A stretch of 39,517 nucleotides of DNA. It comes from JBFXIE01 sp050176255 (GTDB lineage Bacteria; Pseudomonadota; Gammaproteobacteria; Burkholderiales; Burkholderiaceae_C). The DNA lies in the NCBI RefSeq assembly GCF_050176255.1, contig NZ_JBFXIE010000031.1; one strand, 5' to 3'. Of this stretch, positions 25,601 through 33,825 are shown one piece after another; positions within the stretch are counted from its first letter, which is position 1, and every line of letters starts with the position of its first letter. The position numbers were made by a program, and so were the translations under genes. A model generated the notes under the pieces. The model was not told the origin of the DNA. It ran no database searches and saw only the letters and a program-made list of their open reading frames with translations.

Positions 25601-27023
25601 CCTGGCCCATGGCCTGCGTGGCGCGCAGGCGGCCCAGGGCCCCCACTTTTTCCTGCTGGCTGGGGGTGAGTTTTTCGACCAGCTGCAGCGCCTCGCCGGC
25701 CTTGCCGGTTTGCGAGAGCACGCCCACCAGGCCGCGCAGCGCGTCGGGGTTGTCGGCCTGGCGTGCCAGCACGCGGCGGTAGCCGGCTTCGGCGGCTTCG
25801 AGCTGGCCCATCTCGGCCAGCACGTCGGCCAGGTCGTTCTCGGCGGTGACTTCCTTGGGATCCAGGCGCACGGCCTGCTCCAGCAACTGGCGCGCGCTGG
25901 CCTGTTCGCCGGCCTCACGCGCGGCGCGGGCCTGCCCGATCAGGGTCCAGTAGGTGGCGCTGTCCAGGGCCTGCTTCCAGCGTGCGGCCGAGCCCTGGCG
26001 CGTGGCGCGCTCCAGGTAGCTGCGGGCCTGCGCAAATTCCTCCTGGCGCAGGCGCAGCACGCCCATGCCACCCAGCGCGTCGCCGTCGCTGGGGCGGGCT
26101 TCGAGCACGGTGCGAAATTCCGCTTCTGCGGCTTCCAGGTCGCCGTCTTCGAGCGCCTTGAAGCCGTCGCTGCTGCGCTGGCGCAGCGGGTCGCGCGCCG
26201 CAGTGGCCTCGGCCCGGGCGGTGCGCTGGCGGGCCTCGACCTCGCGCAGGCGCGCCTGCACCGCAGCGTCGCCCGGGTGGGCGCGCAGGAAGGCCTGGTA
26301 CAGCGGAATGTCGGCGGTGCGGCTGCCCGTCCAGGCCAGGGCCTTGCGCCAGCTGTCGGTGGCGGCCTTGCCCACCTCGGGGTGGCCCGACAGGCGCGCC
26401 AGCTGGGCGATGCCCTCGCGGCGCGTGGATTCGCGGTAGGTCAGGTGCTGGGCCAGGGCCAGGGAAATCCGGGCGTCATCGGGCGACTGGCGCGCCAGCT
26501 GCTCCAGCCCGCGCCGGGCGTCGTCCCAGCCGCCGGAGGTGCCGCCCAGCGTCTGGTAATACTCCAGCGCCAGCGGGCCGGTGGGCGGCTGGCCGCCCAG
26601 GGCCGATTGGTAGTTGCTCAGGGCCTGGTCGGCCTGGCCCGCGCGGGCCAGCTCGCGCGCTTGTTGCACCTGGGCGCTGTTGCGCTGGACGTTGATCTCC
26701 TGCTGCAGCCGCTCCACCAGGCGGTGTCCGGGGTGGGCGCGGCGCAGCTGCTCCAGGCCGCGCTGGGCTTCTTCCAGGCGCTGCTGCTGAAGCTGCGCGC
26801 GCGCCATGCCATACAGGGCGTCGGGGTTGTTGGGGTCCACGCGCAGCAGCTTTTGCCAGGCGTCGATGGCGCGCAGGCTGTCGCCGCGGGATTGCCAGTA
26901 CTGGCCTTGTTCGATGAGTGCCTTTGCGGCGGCATCCTGGGCCTGGGCGGGGATGGCCAGACTGCCCAGTGATGCGATCAGTCCCAGAATCAGGGTGTGG
27001 TTTTGGCGCTTTGTTGCGGACAT
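22638..27023 (-). CDS. bcsC: Cellulose synthase operon protein C (TPR periplasmic scaffold and outer-membrane pore)
   Basis: Guides the glucan chain through the periplasm and exports it across the outer membrane. The 1461-residue protein has a signal peptide ending IPAQAQ (residue ~26), about 800 residues of TPR repeats (e.g. KALIEQGQYWQSRGDSLRAI, AEAEFRTVLEARPSDGDALG), an Ala/Pro-rich linker at about 826-1060, and the C-terminal BcsC barrel ending in GLYLRYALQPY...YSF with a terminal Phe as in outer-membrane beta-barrels. It is about 300 residues longer than E. coli BcsC, mainly because of the linker. The ATG at 27023 has GGGAAAAGG upstream and begins the signal peptide; it lies inside the end of bcsZ (34-base overlap). 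Last gene of the operon. Confidence 0.95.
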   Translation of the reverse strand: MSATKRQNHTLILGLIASLGSLAIPAQAQDAAAKALIEQGQYWQSRGDSLRAIDAWQKLLRVDPNNPDALYGMARAQLQQQRLEEAQRGLEQLRRAHPGHRLVERLQQEINVQRNSAQVQQARELARAGQADQALSNYQSALGGQPPTGPLALEYYQTLGGTSGGWDDARRGLEQLARQSPDDARISLALAQHLTYRESTRREGIAQLARLSGHPEVGKAATDSWRKALAWTGSRTADIPLYQAFLRAHPGDAAVQARLREVEARQRTARAEATAARDPLRQRSSDGFKALEDGDLEAAEAEFRTVLEARPSDGDALGGMGVLRLRQEEFAQARSYLERATRQGSAARWKQALDSATYWTLIGQARAAREAGEQASARQLLEQAVRLDPKEVTAENDLADVLAEMGQLEAAEAGYRRVLARQADNPDALRGLVGVLSQTGKAGEALQLVEKLTPSQQEKVGALGRLRATQAMGQARAATERGDDNAARIALEDALLNDPGNPWVRLDLARLYLKMGASAEARGVMDGLLISNPHMPEALYASALLASEANDWTGALATLERIPEQNRTRDIAALQKRAWVHVQAAAASALGREGNLAQARAVLAQAEPFVEQDPELLGTVALAYADAGDPNRALAMVREVLARTPRPDTGLRLQYAAALLKTQQDVELAGILRQLQDVPMSAQQRRGYEDIRVGYILRQADAVRSSGDLAGAFDTLAPLLAERPNDPDVIGVLARMYTDNGDHAQAMQLYHRLLEKSPRNLKLLLPAAAAATATKDYAYAESAIQVALQLAPQDPEVLTAAGRLYRAKGEATKAGQYFAAAIEAENRQRAAVLGAAGPGAAGWNAAAPGANPFRRTAAPAWGARTPFPTAAVAAAPLGYAAAPPTAAIAGPQPFIPPPAGAARFPMAAPAAMPVATPANYYAGTPGQAAGQAQAQMPRQISGLASPTPSAANAPRLPNSTAANPATTASPAGKAGAQTRTAPSKSLGSTSGAPGAPAAPAAPTGGASLYVPPPATGYITPQAAYAGSAQAAPLSLPAATPSLWGAAPMTAPSGMPQPARPRTALDELSELQEGRTSMLSVGVVGRARQGEAGLSRLTDLQAPVELKFGAGDGMMTLRATPTGLSSGTPDTSYGTLSRFGSGPATALDMPLRSPGSQSDNGVGLSVGYETANLALDVGTLPLGFRQTDITGGVRYRFGLGDQSTLTGELSRRPVTDSVLSFAGARDARTRETWGAVSASGARLDLTWDDGNFGAYAVGALHGLEGQNVKSNYRAELGGGMYWRIHRSTDAAFTAGLNFTGLSYDKNLRYFTYGHGGYFSPQQFLALSVPFDWAQRTGRLSYQIKGALGAQYFKEDDAPYFPTSGARQSAAAQAASDAEAFGEVGASTTAVYPGQSKTGLGYNLGVAMEYQLHPQLFIGSHLSLDNARNYRQFSGGLYLRYALQPYTGRQALPVNPLKSPYSF

Positions 27024-28228
27024 GCCTTTTCCCAGCGTAATTGCAGTCTGCCCGAAGGCAGGAATTGATAGCGTTGTTCCATCCAGCCCGTGCCAAAAAG
27101 GCCGAGCACCTGGTCGTAGTAGAGGGGCGTGCTGCCGGCGGGTGGCTGCAGCAGCTGCGCACGCACGCGCTCTTGCTGCTGCTTTAGCTGTGCCTTGGCG
27201 CCCAGCGCTTGCAGGTAGGGCAGCAGCGCCGCCGAAAAGCCCACCGGCCCCTGGCCCTGTGCCTGGCCGGTGGCGGTCTGCACCTTTTCGGGCGGCACCG
27301 GTGCGCTGCGCAGGGCGGTCGCCATGCCGCCGAGCCTGCGCAGCTGCACCGCCGCGAGCCGGTCGGCGCGCGGCGTCATGCCAGCCCACAGGTAGGCGCG
27401 GATGGCGTCGTAGCTGCCGGTGTCGCCTTTGTCGGGGTCGGCCACGAAGGCGCCCGGCCCACCGCCCTCGGGCAGCTCGAAGGCCACCCAGTCGGCGGCA
27501 AAACCCTTGGGGGTGGTGGCGGCCAGCATGCGTTCGTGGCTGGCCAGCAGCGCGCGCCAAGGGCCCTGGGGGTCCAGGCGTTCAAAGGCGCGCACCAGCG
27601 GCACATGCAGATAGCTGGGATTGAGCCGCCAGATGCGGCCTTTCAGCACGAAGCCCTGGGGCGCCGGCAGCAGCGTGGGGCCCAGGCCAGGCACGTCGGC
27701 CACCTCCTGCGCCACCACCAGGGCCAGCAGGGCCCGCGCCTGCGCGGTGTAGCGCGGCTCGCGCCACAGGCGCCCGGCCTCGGCCAGGCTGTAGGCGAAC
27801 CAGAGGTTGGCGTCCGAGGCCGAGTTGGCGTCGATCACGCCCCAGCTGCCGTCGTTCCTGCGCCCCCATTGCCAGGCTGGCAGCTGTGCGCCCGCGTCGC
27901 CGCCCGCCAGGTTGGTGACGCTCCAGCCCCACAGCTTGTCAAAGCGCTCGCGGTCGCGCGCCACCAGCGCGAAGAACATGGCGTAGGACTGCCCCTCGGA
28001 CGTGGAGTGCTGCTGCGCGACCGAGTAGTCGATGACCCTGCCGTCGGCCTGCATGAAGCGCTGGGCGAACTGTTCCCACAGCGGCCATGTGGCGGCCGGG
28101 CACGTGTCTGCCGCCATGGCGGCGGGCGCCAGGGCGCACCACAGCGCCAGTGCGCCGCAGGCGCGATGCAGCAGCGCGGCGCAGGCCGATCGCGCCGCAT
28201 GGCCGGGTTGGCTGGCAGGGCTCGTCAT
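26990..28228 (-). CDS. bcsZ: Periplasmic endo-1,4-beta-glucanase of the cellulose operon (GH8)
   Basis: Trims cellulose during secretion; GH8 family. From the ATG at 28228 it has 412 residues with a signal peptide ending APAAMAA. Catalytic features are the acid Glu in TSEGQSYAMFFALVA (residue 78), the NSASDANLWFAYSLAEAGRL block and the Asp in GSYDAIRAYLWAGM; FGTGW-type sequence is near the end. Similarity to E. coli BcsZ runs through the whole length (e.g. VPGLGPTLLPAP, TPKGFAADWV, KVQTATGQAQGQGPVGFSAA). A further in-frame ATG at 28252 would add eight residues, but those codons lie in a dispersed repeat, so it was not chosen. Neither start has a clear ribosome site. A 203-base gap with hairpins separates it from bcsB. 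Confidence 0.93.
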   Translation of the reverse strand: MTSPASQPGHAARSACAALLHRACGALALWCALAPAAMAADTCPAATWPLWEQFAQRFMQADGRVIDYSVAQQHSTSEGQSYAMFFALVARDRERFDKLWGWSVTNLAGGDAGAQLPAWQWGRRNDGSWGVIDANSASDANLWFAYSLAEAGRLWREPRYTAQARALLALVVAQEVADVPGLGPTLLPAPQGFVLKGRIWRLNPSYLHVPLVRAFERLDPQGPWRALLASHERMLAATTPKGFAADWVAFELPEGGGPGAFVADPDKGDTGSYDAIRAYLWAGMTPRADRLAAVQLRRLGGMATALRSAPVPPEKVQTATGQAQGQGPVGFSAALLPYLQALGAKAQLKQQQERVRAQLLQPPAGSTPLYYDQVLGLFGTGWMEQRYQFLPSGRLQLRWEKACPQQSAKTTP

Positions 28229-28240
28229 GGGCGTGTGGCT

Positions 28241-28293
28241 ATCAATTTTCATAGCTGCTGGCGCTTGTTCTATAAGGGCTTGGTGGCTAAAAC
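28241..28293 (+). repeat. Comamonad-type palindromic element, copy 9 (bcsB-bcsZ gap)
   Basis: ATCAATTTTCATAGCTGCTG, GCGCTTG, then ATAAGGGCTTGGTGGC. It lies at the bcsZ 5' end and, on the transcribed strand, is part of the bcsZ leader. It is in opposite orientation to copy 10. Confidence 0.7.
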
Positions 28294-28324
28294 GCTGATA
28301 AATTGGCGGCGTCAGGGTGCATGG

Positions 28325-28350
28325 GCGGCCGTGGGTATGCCCACGGCCGC
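28325..28350. other. Strong intercistronic hairpin in the bcs transcript
   Basis: GCGGCCGTGGG (28325-28335), TATG, CCCACGGCCGC (28340-28350): an 11-base perfect stem with a four-base loop. No T run follows on either strand, so it is more likely an mRNA stabiliser or processing block than a terminator. Confidence 0.7.
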
Positions 28351-28395
28351 GCCGTTAGAGGGTACAAGGTGCCCCGGTGGCAGCTGATTATCAGG

Positions 28396-28453
28396 TCAAA
28401 ATATGTCCAAGCCGTTGCTATACAAGCGCTGGCAGCTCCTGAAATCATAGCTT
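28396..28453 (-). repeat. Comamonad-type palindromic element, copy 10 (after bcsB)
   Basis: Reverse orientation. Its complement reads ATGATTTCAGGAGCTGCCAG, CGCTTGTATAGCAACGGCTT. Starts three bases after the bcsB stop. With copy 9 it frames the strong hairpin at 28325-28350. Confidence 0.7.
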
Positions 28454-28455
28454 GA

Positions 28456-30783
28456 CTATTTGGCTGCGGCCTTCAGGCGCGCACGGGCACGGGCACGCAG
28501 CGCGATGTAGAGCATCAGCCCGATGAGGATTGCGGCCGACACGCCCAGCACCACCAGGGCCAGCGGGTTGCGCGACAGCCACCACCGCGCATGCGTGACT
28601 GCCCCCAGCTCGCCGACGTGGTAGGTCTGCTCGGCCACCAGGCTGTTGACCTCTTGGCCGCGCACCACGGCGGCGCTGCCCTGGATGCGCTTGAGCAGGT
28701 CGGGGTCGCGCAGCGCCTCGGTGATCTGCTGCAGACCCGCAGCCTGGTTGCTGGCCAGCATGACCACGCTGCGCCCGCTGCGCAAGGGCGACTCGAAGCC
28801 CGCCAGCACCGCGTCGCTGCTGGAGCTGTTGAAGACGACTTCGCTGCGGCCCGGCTTGGCGCGGCTGGCTTGGTCGGGATCCCACCAGTTGAGCAGCTGA
28901 GAGGCATAGTCCGACAGGCGAAAACGCTTGCCGTCGCCATTCAGGCTGAAGGGCAGGTGATCCGCCCACCGCGAAAGCAGCGGCGGGTTGCTGCCGCTGG
29001 CGATGACCAGCAGGTCTTTGTCTTCCAGACCCTGCAGGTTGTCCCCCAGGGCCACGGTGACGGCATGGGCCGGGTAGCCGGTCACGTTGCCCATCAGCCC
29101 CATGAGCGACAGGTAGGCGCTGTAGTCGGCATGTTCGGGCCGGGCGGGCAGCACCACGGCGGATTCCGACAGGTCGGCCAGGCGCGTGAACGGAAAACCG
29201 CTGTTGCCGAACGCCGCCAGGTCGGGCATGGCCAGAAAGTGCGAGAAGCCCGTGATGTCGATGGTCGAGTCGGGCTCCACGGTGCCGCGCACGTTGTCCA
29301 GCAGCACGTCCTTGCACGAGCCTTCTTTCTTCAGCTCGTGGTAATAGTGAAACTGCAGCTGGCTGCGCGCGGGCAGCTTGAACAGCGGCACCTGGAAGAA
29401 GTCTTCCGCAGGCAGCAGGTCGCCCGAGGCCAGCGCCGGTGCGGGCAGCACACTGTCGATCAGGCGCTGCACCCTGCCGGTGGGGCTGAAGTCGGCTGCG
29501 CGCAGCGGCAGCGAGCGCAGAAACTGCTCGTTGACATTGATGTTCAGGGTGGACTTGTCGGCCCCGTTTTGCCCGGTGTAGCGGTATTTGATGTGCACCG
29601 GGATGTCCTGCTTGCGCCATGCGAACAGGTCGGGCGGCACCTGGAAGTTCACGCGGATGAGGTCGGGCGAATAGCCGGCCACGCTCAGCATGTCCGCCTG
29701 GGCCAGCTCGCCAAACTTGACGGGGCGGTCTTTGGACAGCCAGTTGGGCGCGTCGTAGGGCTTGCGCGGCTCGACTTGGGTGAATTCGGTGATGACCGCC
29801 GTCGGGCCTGACAGCGCGGGTGCGCCCACGGTGAGCGCCGTGGCCGCGCGCTTGAGCTCTTGCACGTCGCGGCCGCTGACGATGAGCACCTTGGCCGTGG
29901 AGTCCGTCGGATGGGTGGCCACCGTGATCGCGGGGCCCTTGGCGGCGGGCAGGTCCAACCCGGGCACGCTTTGCGTGCCCAGCGCCAGCACCACGGCATG
30001 GCCCTTGGCCGGAATCTGCCCCACTGCCGCCGGAAAGGAGGCGCCGCGAAAGCCCGCCAGCGCGCCGAACCACGACGAGATGGTGCCGGCCGCTTCCAGC
30101 TGCGCGGCGTCAGGGGTGTTGGCGAACACGATGGGCAGCTCGAGAGGGCGGGCATCGCGCCGGTCAAAAAAGGGCTCGGGCAGGAAGGCCAGGTCGTTGG
30201 CCAGCGCCAGCGGGCTGACCGTCAGCTCCAGCACGCTGTCGTTACCCACGTTGGCCCACAGGCTGGAGTGCGCGGGATCTTCGCAGTCCATGGTGTAGTG
30301 GCCGATCAGCTCGATGTTCAGGCGGTTGAACTCGCCGATCATGCGCGCGGGGATGTCGATCACGCGCTGCAGGTTCTGCCCGCCTTGCTCTTTGGGCACC
30401 GGGATGGTGGTGACGACCTGCTCGTTGACCATCACCCGCAGGTGCGAGATGTCGGGCAGCAGCGCCGGCGAGTAGGCGTAGTTCAGACGCAGCCGCGCGC
30501 TGGACACCACCTCGTCGCCACGCACGCTGAACTGCACCCCACCCGTGCCCTGCACGCCGCGCAGCTGCAGCGGAAATATCGCGCCCAGCTGGCGGAAGCT
30601 CACCTGGTACTTGCGGCCCGCGCCATTGGGCAAGGACTCTGACTGCACGGCGCTCGCCTGGGGCTGCACGGCCGCCGGCTGGGCCTGCGCGCTGCCCGTG
30701 CCGGCCAGGGGCGTGGCTACCAGCAGCGCGGCAGCTGCCAATACGGGCGCCGCGCGCCAGGGGGTGTTGGTTGACTCGGTCAT
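28456..30783 (-). CDS. bcsB: Cellulose synthase regulatory/periplasmic subunit B
   Basis: Periplasmic partner of BcsA, anchored by a C-terminal membrane helix and required for catalysis. The 775 residues start with a signal peptide (APVLAAAALLVATPLAGTGSAQAQ), followed by carbohydrate-binding and flavodoxin-like domains (e.g. LRLNYAYSPALLPDISHLRV and MIGEFNRLNIELIGHYTMDC). The end is the membrane segment ALVVLGVSAAILIGLMLYIA and a basic tail RARARARLKAAAK. It starts 40 bases after bcsA. The ribosome site is weak. Its stop is immediately followed by a dispersed palindrome. Confidence 0.96.
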   Translation of the reverse strand: MTESTNTPWRAAPVLAAAALLVATPLAGTGSAQAQPAAVQPQASAVQSESLPNGAGRKYQVSFRQLGAIFPLQLRGVQGTGGVQFSVRGDEVVSSARLRLNYAYSPALLPDISHLRVMVNEQVVTTIPVPKEQGGQNLQRVIDIPARMIGEFNRLNIELIGHYTMDCEDPAHSSLWANVGNDSVLELTVSPLALANDLAFLPEPFFDRRDARPLELPIVFANTPDAAQLEAAGTISSWFGALAGFRGASFPAAVGQIPAKGHAVVLALGTQSVPGLDLPAAKGPAITVATHPTDSTAKVLIVSGRDVQELKRAATALTVGAPALSGPTAVITEFTQVEPRKPYDAPNWLSKDRPVKFGELAQADMLSVAGYSPDLIRVNFQVPPDLFAWRKQDIPVHIKYRYTGQNGADKSTLNINVNEQFLRSLPLRAADFSPTGRVQRLIDSVLPAPALASGDLLPAEDFFQVPLFKLPARSQLQFHYYHELKKEGSCKDVLLDNVRGTVEPDSTIDITGFSHFLAMPDLAAFGNSGFPFTRLADLSESAVVLPARPEHADYSAYLSLMGLMGNVTGYPAHAVTVALGDNLQGLEDKDLLVIASGSNPPLLSRWADHLPFSLNGDGKRFRLSDYASQLLNWWDPDQASRAKPGRSEVVFNSSSSDAVLAGFESPLRSGRSVVMLASNQAAGLQQITEALRDPDLLKRIQGSAAVVRGQEVNSLVAEQTYHVGELGAVTHARWWLSRNPLALVVLGVSAAILIGLMLYIALRARARARLKAAAK

Positions 30784-30823
30784 GGATGCTTCGAAGGAAA
30801 GTCCGGCGAAGGACGAAAAGGGG

Positions 30824-33040
30824 TTACCGCGGCTTGCTGATGACTTCGCGCCGTCCGCGCATGATGTTCAGGGTGTTGGCGGCCACCTGGCGCAGGCCGC
30901 GCACGCCGATCACCATCACGCTCTTGAGGGAGGTGAGCGGCTTGTCGTGCTGGCGGTTGCCCCAGAAACCGATCCAGGCATCTGCGCGCCCGAAGGTCAG
31001 GCTGGCCAGCTGGGCCTGCTGGCGCAGGCTGAGTCCGTCAAAGCGCAGGCCCAGGCGGCCGTTGCTGCAAAAGGTGACTTGCGCGGGGAAGCTGCCTTCT
31101 TCGTCCGAGCGAAACAGCGTGACATGCACCTGCGAGTCCACATCGAGCGCCAGATCCGGGGGCACGCTCAGGCCAAGACCGCTTTGGGAGAAGTCGTCGG
31201 TCTCGCACATGAGGGTGCGACCGTCGGCAAAGCGCAGGGCGGCCGGCAACTTGGCCGTCACCCGAGGTGTGCTGCGCACCTGGCGCGTCTCGCTGGCCAC
31301 GGCCAGGCTGGCGCTGGTCAGGATGATGTTATAGACCGTCCAGACCATGTTGATCGCCAGCGTGGTGAAAGTCTCGGAGGAGAGGCCCTCCAGCACCATG
31401 CGCCACACGCCCACTGCCATGCCCACCAGGTTGAGCACCAGCAAGATCAGGTAGGGACGGGCAATGGACCAGTCGAAGTACGACTGCTCGATGACGCCGC
31501 CCTTGGCGGTCACGTTGAATTTCCCCAGCTTGGGGTTCACGAAGGCCACCAGCACCGGGCGCATGATGTACCAGGCCAGCACTGACTCATAGACCTCGTT
31601 CCAGAACGAGTAGCGAAAACGCCCCTGGATGCGCGAGTTGGTCATGCTGGCATGCACCAGGTGCGGCAGCGCGTAGGCCGTGATCATCAGGGCGGATGCA
31701 TGGAACACGTGGGCGTTGAAGAACAGGTAGGCCAGCGGCGCCGTGAGGAACACCAGCCGCGGCAGCCCGTAGAAGAAGTGCAGCATGGCGTTGAAGTAGC
31801 ACAGGCGCTGGCCCAGCTTCAGGCCCGGGCCCAGCAGTGGGTTGTCAACGCGGCAGATCTGCGCCATGCCCCGCGCCCAGCGGATGCGCTGGCCTACGTG
31901 GCCCGACAGACTTTCGGTCGCCAGGCCCGCGGCCTGAGGCAGCTCCAGGTAGGCGGTGTTGTAGCCCAGGCGGCTCAGCTTGAGGGCGGTGTGCGCGTCC
32001 TCGGTCACGGTTTCCACGGCAATGCCGCCGACCTGCATCAGTGGCCCACGCTTGATGACGGCGCACGAGCCACAGAAGAACGCGGCATTCCACAGGTCGT
32101 TGCCGTCTTGCACGATGCCGTAGAACAGCTCACCCTCGTTGGGCATCTGGTGGAAGGTTTCCAGGTTCTTCTCGAACGGGTCGGGCGAGAAGAAGTGGTG
32201 GGGCGTCTGCAGCATGGCCAGTTTGGGGTCGCGCACGAACCAGCCCATGCAGATCTGCAGGAAGGAGCGGGTGGGAATGTGGTCGCAGTCGAAGATGACG
32301 ACGTAATCAGAGCCGGTGACGGCCAGCGCCGCATTGATGTTGCCCGCCTTGGCGTGGGCGTTGTTGTTGCGCGTGAGGTAGCCGACGCCCAGCTCTTCGC
32401 AAAACGCACGGAATTCCTCGCGGCGTCCGTCGTCGAGCACGTACACGTGCAGCCGGTCGGCGGGCCAGTCCATGTGCATGGCCGAGAACACGGTCTGCTT
32501 GACCACTTCCAGCGGCTCGTTGTACGAGGGGATGAACACGTCCACGCTGGGCCAGGAATCGACGTCCGGCGGCATGGGCACGGGGCGGCGCTGCAGCGGC
32601 CAGGCCGTCTGGAAGTAGCCGATCAGCAGCACCAGGAAGGCGTACAGCTCTGCCGCCAGCAGGCCCAGGCCGAAGAACGCGTCGATCACGTTGGTGAAGC
32701 CGATGGTGTCCGTCACGCGCCAGTACATGTAGCGCGTGGATGCGGTGATCGACAGCACGATCATCGCCAGCGTGGACAGCCGGCCCGGCGTGCGGTTGAG
32801 CAGCATGGCCGCGAAGAAGCAGCCCGCCGAGAAGATGAGCTGCCCCTGCAGGTTCATGGGCACGCTGACCACGATGGCAAACAGCAAGGCTGCCAGCAAC
32901 ACCGCAGCCAGCCGCACGAATGGGTGGTTCCACCAGGGCAGATCCGCCAGCATGTGCACGCGCATGCGCCAGCGCGCCTCGAAGCTGTTGGGGTTGCGGT
33001 CGGCGATCTCGTCGGCGGCGGTTTTGTGATCCGTGGCCAT
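30824..33040 (-). CDS. bcsA: Cellulose synthase catalytic subunit A (GT2 with PilZ)
   Basis: Membrane glycosyltransferase that polymerises UDP-glucose into beta-1,4-glucan and threads it through its own channel. The 738 residues show N-terminal membrane helices, the GT2 core with DDG (203-205), the DxD in DCDH (251-253), the catalytic base in TED (346-348) and QRIRW (384-388) that binds the acceptor. Further helices follow, then a PilZ domain. PilZ motifs are intact: RSTPR (589-593, the RxxxR) and DFSQSG (616-621, DxSxxG), so activation by c-di-GMP is expected. AGGA lies upstream of the ATG; the gap to bcsQ is eight bases. Confidence 0.98.
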   Translation of the reverse strand: MATDHKTAADEIADRNPNSFEARWRMRVHMLADLPWWNHPFVRLAAVLLAALLFAIVVSVPMNLQGQLIFSAGCFFAAMLLNRTPGRLSTLAMIVLSITASTRYMYWRVTDTIGFTNVIDAFFGLGLLAAELYAFLVLLIGYFQTAWPLQRRPVPMPPDVDSWPSVDVFIPSYNEPLEVVKQTVFSAMHMDWPADRLHVYVLDDGRREEFRAFCEELGVGYLTRNNNAHAKAGNINAALAVTGSDYVVIFDCDHIPTRSFLQICMGWFVRDPKLAMLQTPHHFFSPDPFEKNLETFHQMPNEGELFYGIVQDGNDLWNAAFFCGSCAVIKRGPLMQVGGIAVETVTEDAHTALKLSRLGYNTAYLELPQAAGLATESLSGHVGQRIRWARGMAQICRVDNPLLGPGLKLGQRLCYFNAMLHFFYGLPRLVFLTAPLAYLFFNAHVFHASALMITAYALPHLVHASMTNSRIQGRFRYSFWNEVYESVLAWYIMRPVLVAFVNPKLGKFNVTAKGGVIEQSYFDWSIARPYLILLVLNLVGMAVGVWRMVLEGLSSETFTTLAINMVWTVYNIILTSASLAVASETRQVRSTPRVTAKLPAALRFADGRTLMCETDDFSQSGLGLSVPPDLALDVDSQVHVTLFRSDEEGSFPAQVTFCSNGRLGLRFDGLSLRQQAQLASLTFGRADAWIGFWGNRQHDKPLTSLKSVMVIGVRGLRQVAANTLNIMRGRREVISKPR

Positions 33041-33048
33041 GGTGGTTC

Positions 33049-33825
33049 CTATGCCGGCTGCAAAGCGGCTTGCATCCGCGCGGTGAGAAAGTCGGCGCAG
33101 GCCATAAAGTCATGGCTGGCCTGGCTTTGCGCGCTGTGATCGAGCACGCTGACGCCCAGCGCAAGCGCTTCGGGCACCGCTTCATCGGCATGAATCACCC
33201 CGGCAAAGTGCTGCCCCACGCCTTCGCGCAGCACGCGCAGGATGTCCTGCGACAGCTGGCGCCCGGAGTTGAGCTGGCTAAGCAGATAGAACGCATCGAT
33301 AAAGTCGGTGCGCGGTGCGCAATGGGTTTGAACCAGCCGCTGCATGAGCGGCAGCGTGGCGTAGGACGCTGCATCGGCCAGCAGCACCACCATCACCCAT
33401 TGGGTGACGCCCAGTGCCTGACGGCCGTACAGCGATGGCCCGGGGGGCGTATCCAGCAGCACCAGCGCATCTTCAGGCAGGTGCAGCGTTTGCAGTTGCT
33501 CGCGCAGCCAGTTGGGACGGGCGCTGATGTGCGCTTCCAGCGTGGCCCGGTCTTCCTCGGTGATCACGCCGTAGGGCAGCAGGTACAGGCCGGGCTGGCG
33601 CTCGAAGCACACGTCGCGCCAGTCCTGGCCGGCCAGGGTGGCGCGTGACAGTCCGCGCAACTCATGCGGCCCCAGGCCCATGTGCAGCGCAAGCGCGTTT
33701 TGCGGATCCAGGTCGATAGCCAGCACGGTACGGCCCGTGCGCCGGGCCAGTGCGACAGCCAGGTTCTCGGTCACCGTGGTTTTGCCCACACCTCCTTTGG
33801 CCGATGCGATGGCCAGAATGTTCAT
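33049..33825 (-). CDS. bcsQ: Cellulose biosynthesis ParA/MinD-like ATPase BcsQ (YhjQ)
   Basis: A 258-residue P-loop ATPase of the ParA/MinD family; in E. coli BcsQ is associated with positioning or assembly of the cellulose machinery at the pole. The N-terminus MNILAIASAKGGVGKTTVTE holds the deviant Walker A (KGGVGKTT, residues 10-17). LAIDLDPQNALALHMG and VLLDTPPGPSLYGRQA follow as Walker A' and B. The ATG at 33825 overlaps the stop of bcsP (ATGA), indicating translational coupling. The frame extends further upstream inside bcsP, but that part is a shadow. Confidence 0.93.
   Translation of the reverse strand: MNILAIASAKGGVGKTTVTENLAVALARRTGRTVLAIDLDPQNALALHMGLGPHELRGLSRATLAGQDWRDVCFERQPGLYLLPYGVITEEDRATLEAHISARPNWLREQLQTLHLPEDALVLLDTPPGPSLYGRQALGVTQWVMVVLLADAASYATLPLMQRLVQTHCAPRTDFIDAFYLLSQLNSGRQLSQDILRVLREGVGQHFAGVIHADEAVPEALALGVSVLDHSAQSQASHDFMACADFLTARMQAALQPA

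Noticed and set aside
24225..26972. A 915-codon open frame on the plus strand opposite bcsC
   Set aside because: It is antisense to a well-supported bcsC, has Gly/Arg/Ala/Gln/His-rich composition typical of shadow frames in high-GC DNA, and shows no motif.
31652..33139. A 495-codon open frame on the plus strand opposite bcsA
   Set aside because: Antisense to BcsA, whose catalytic and PilZ motifs are all present.
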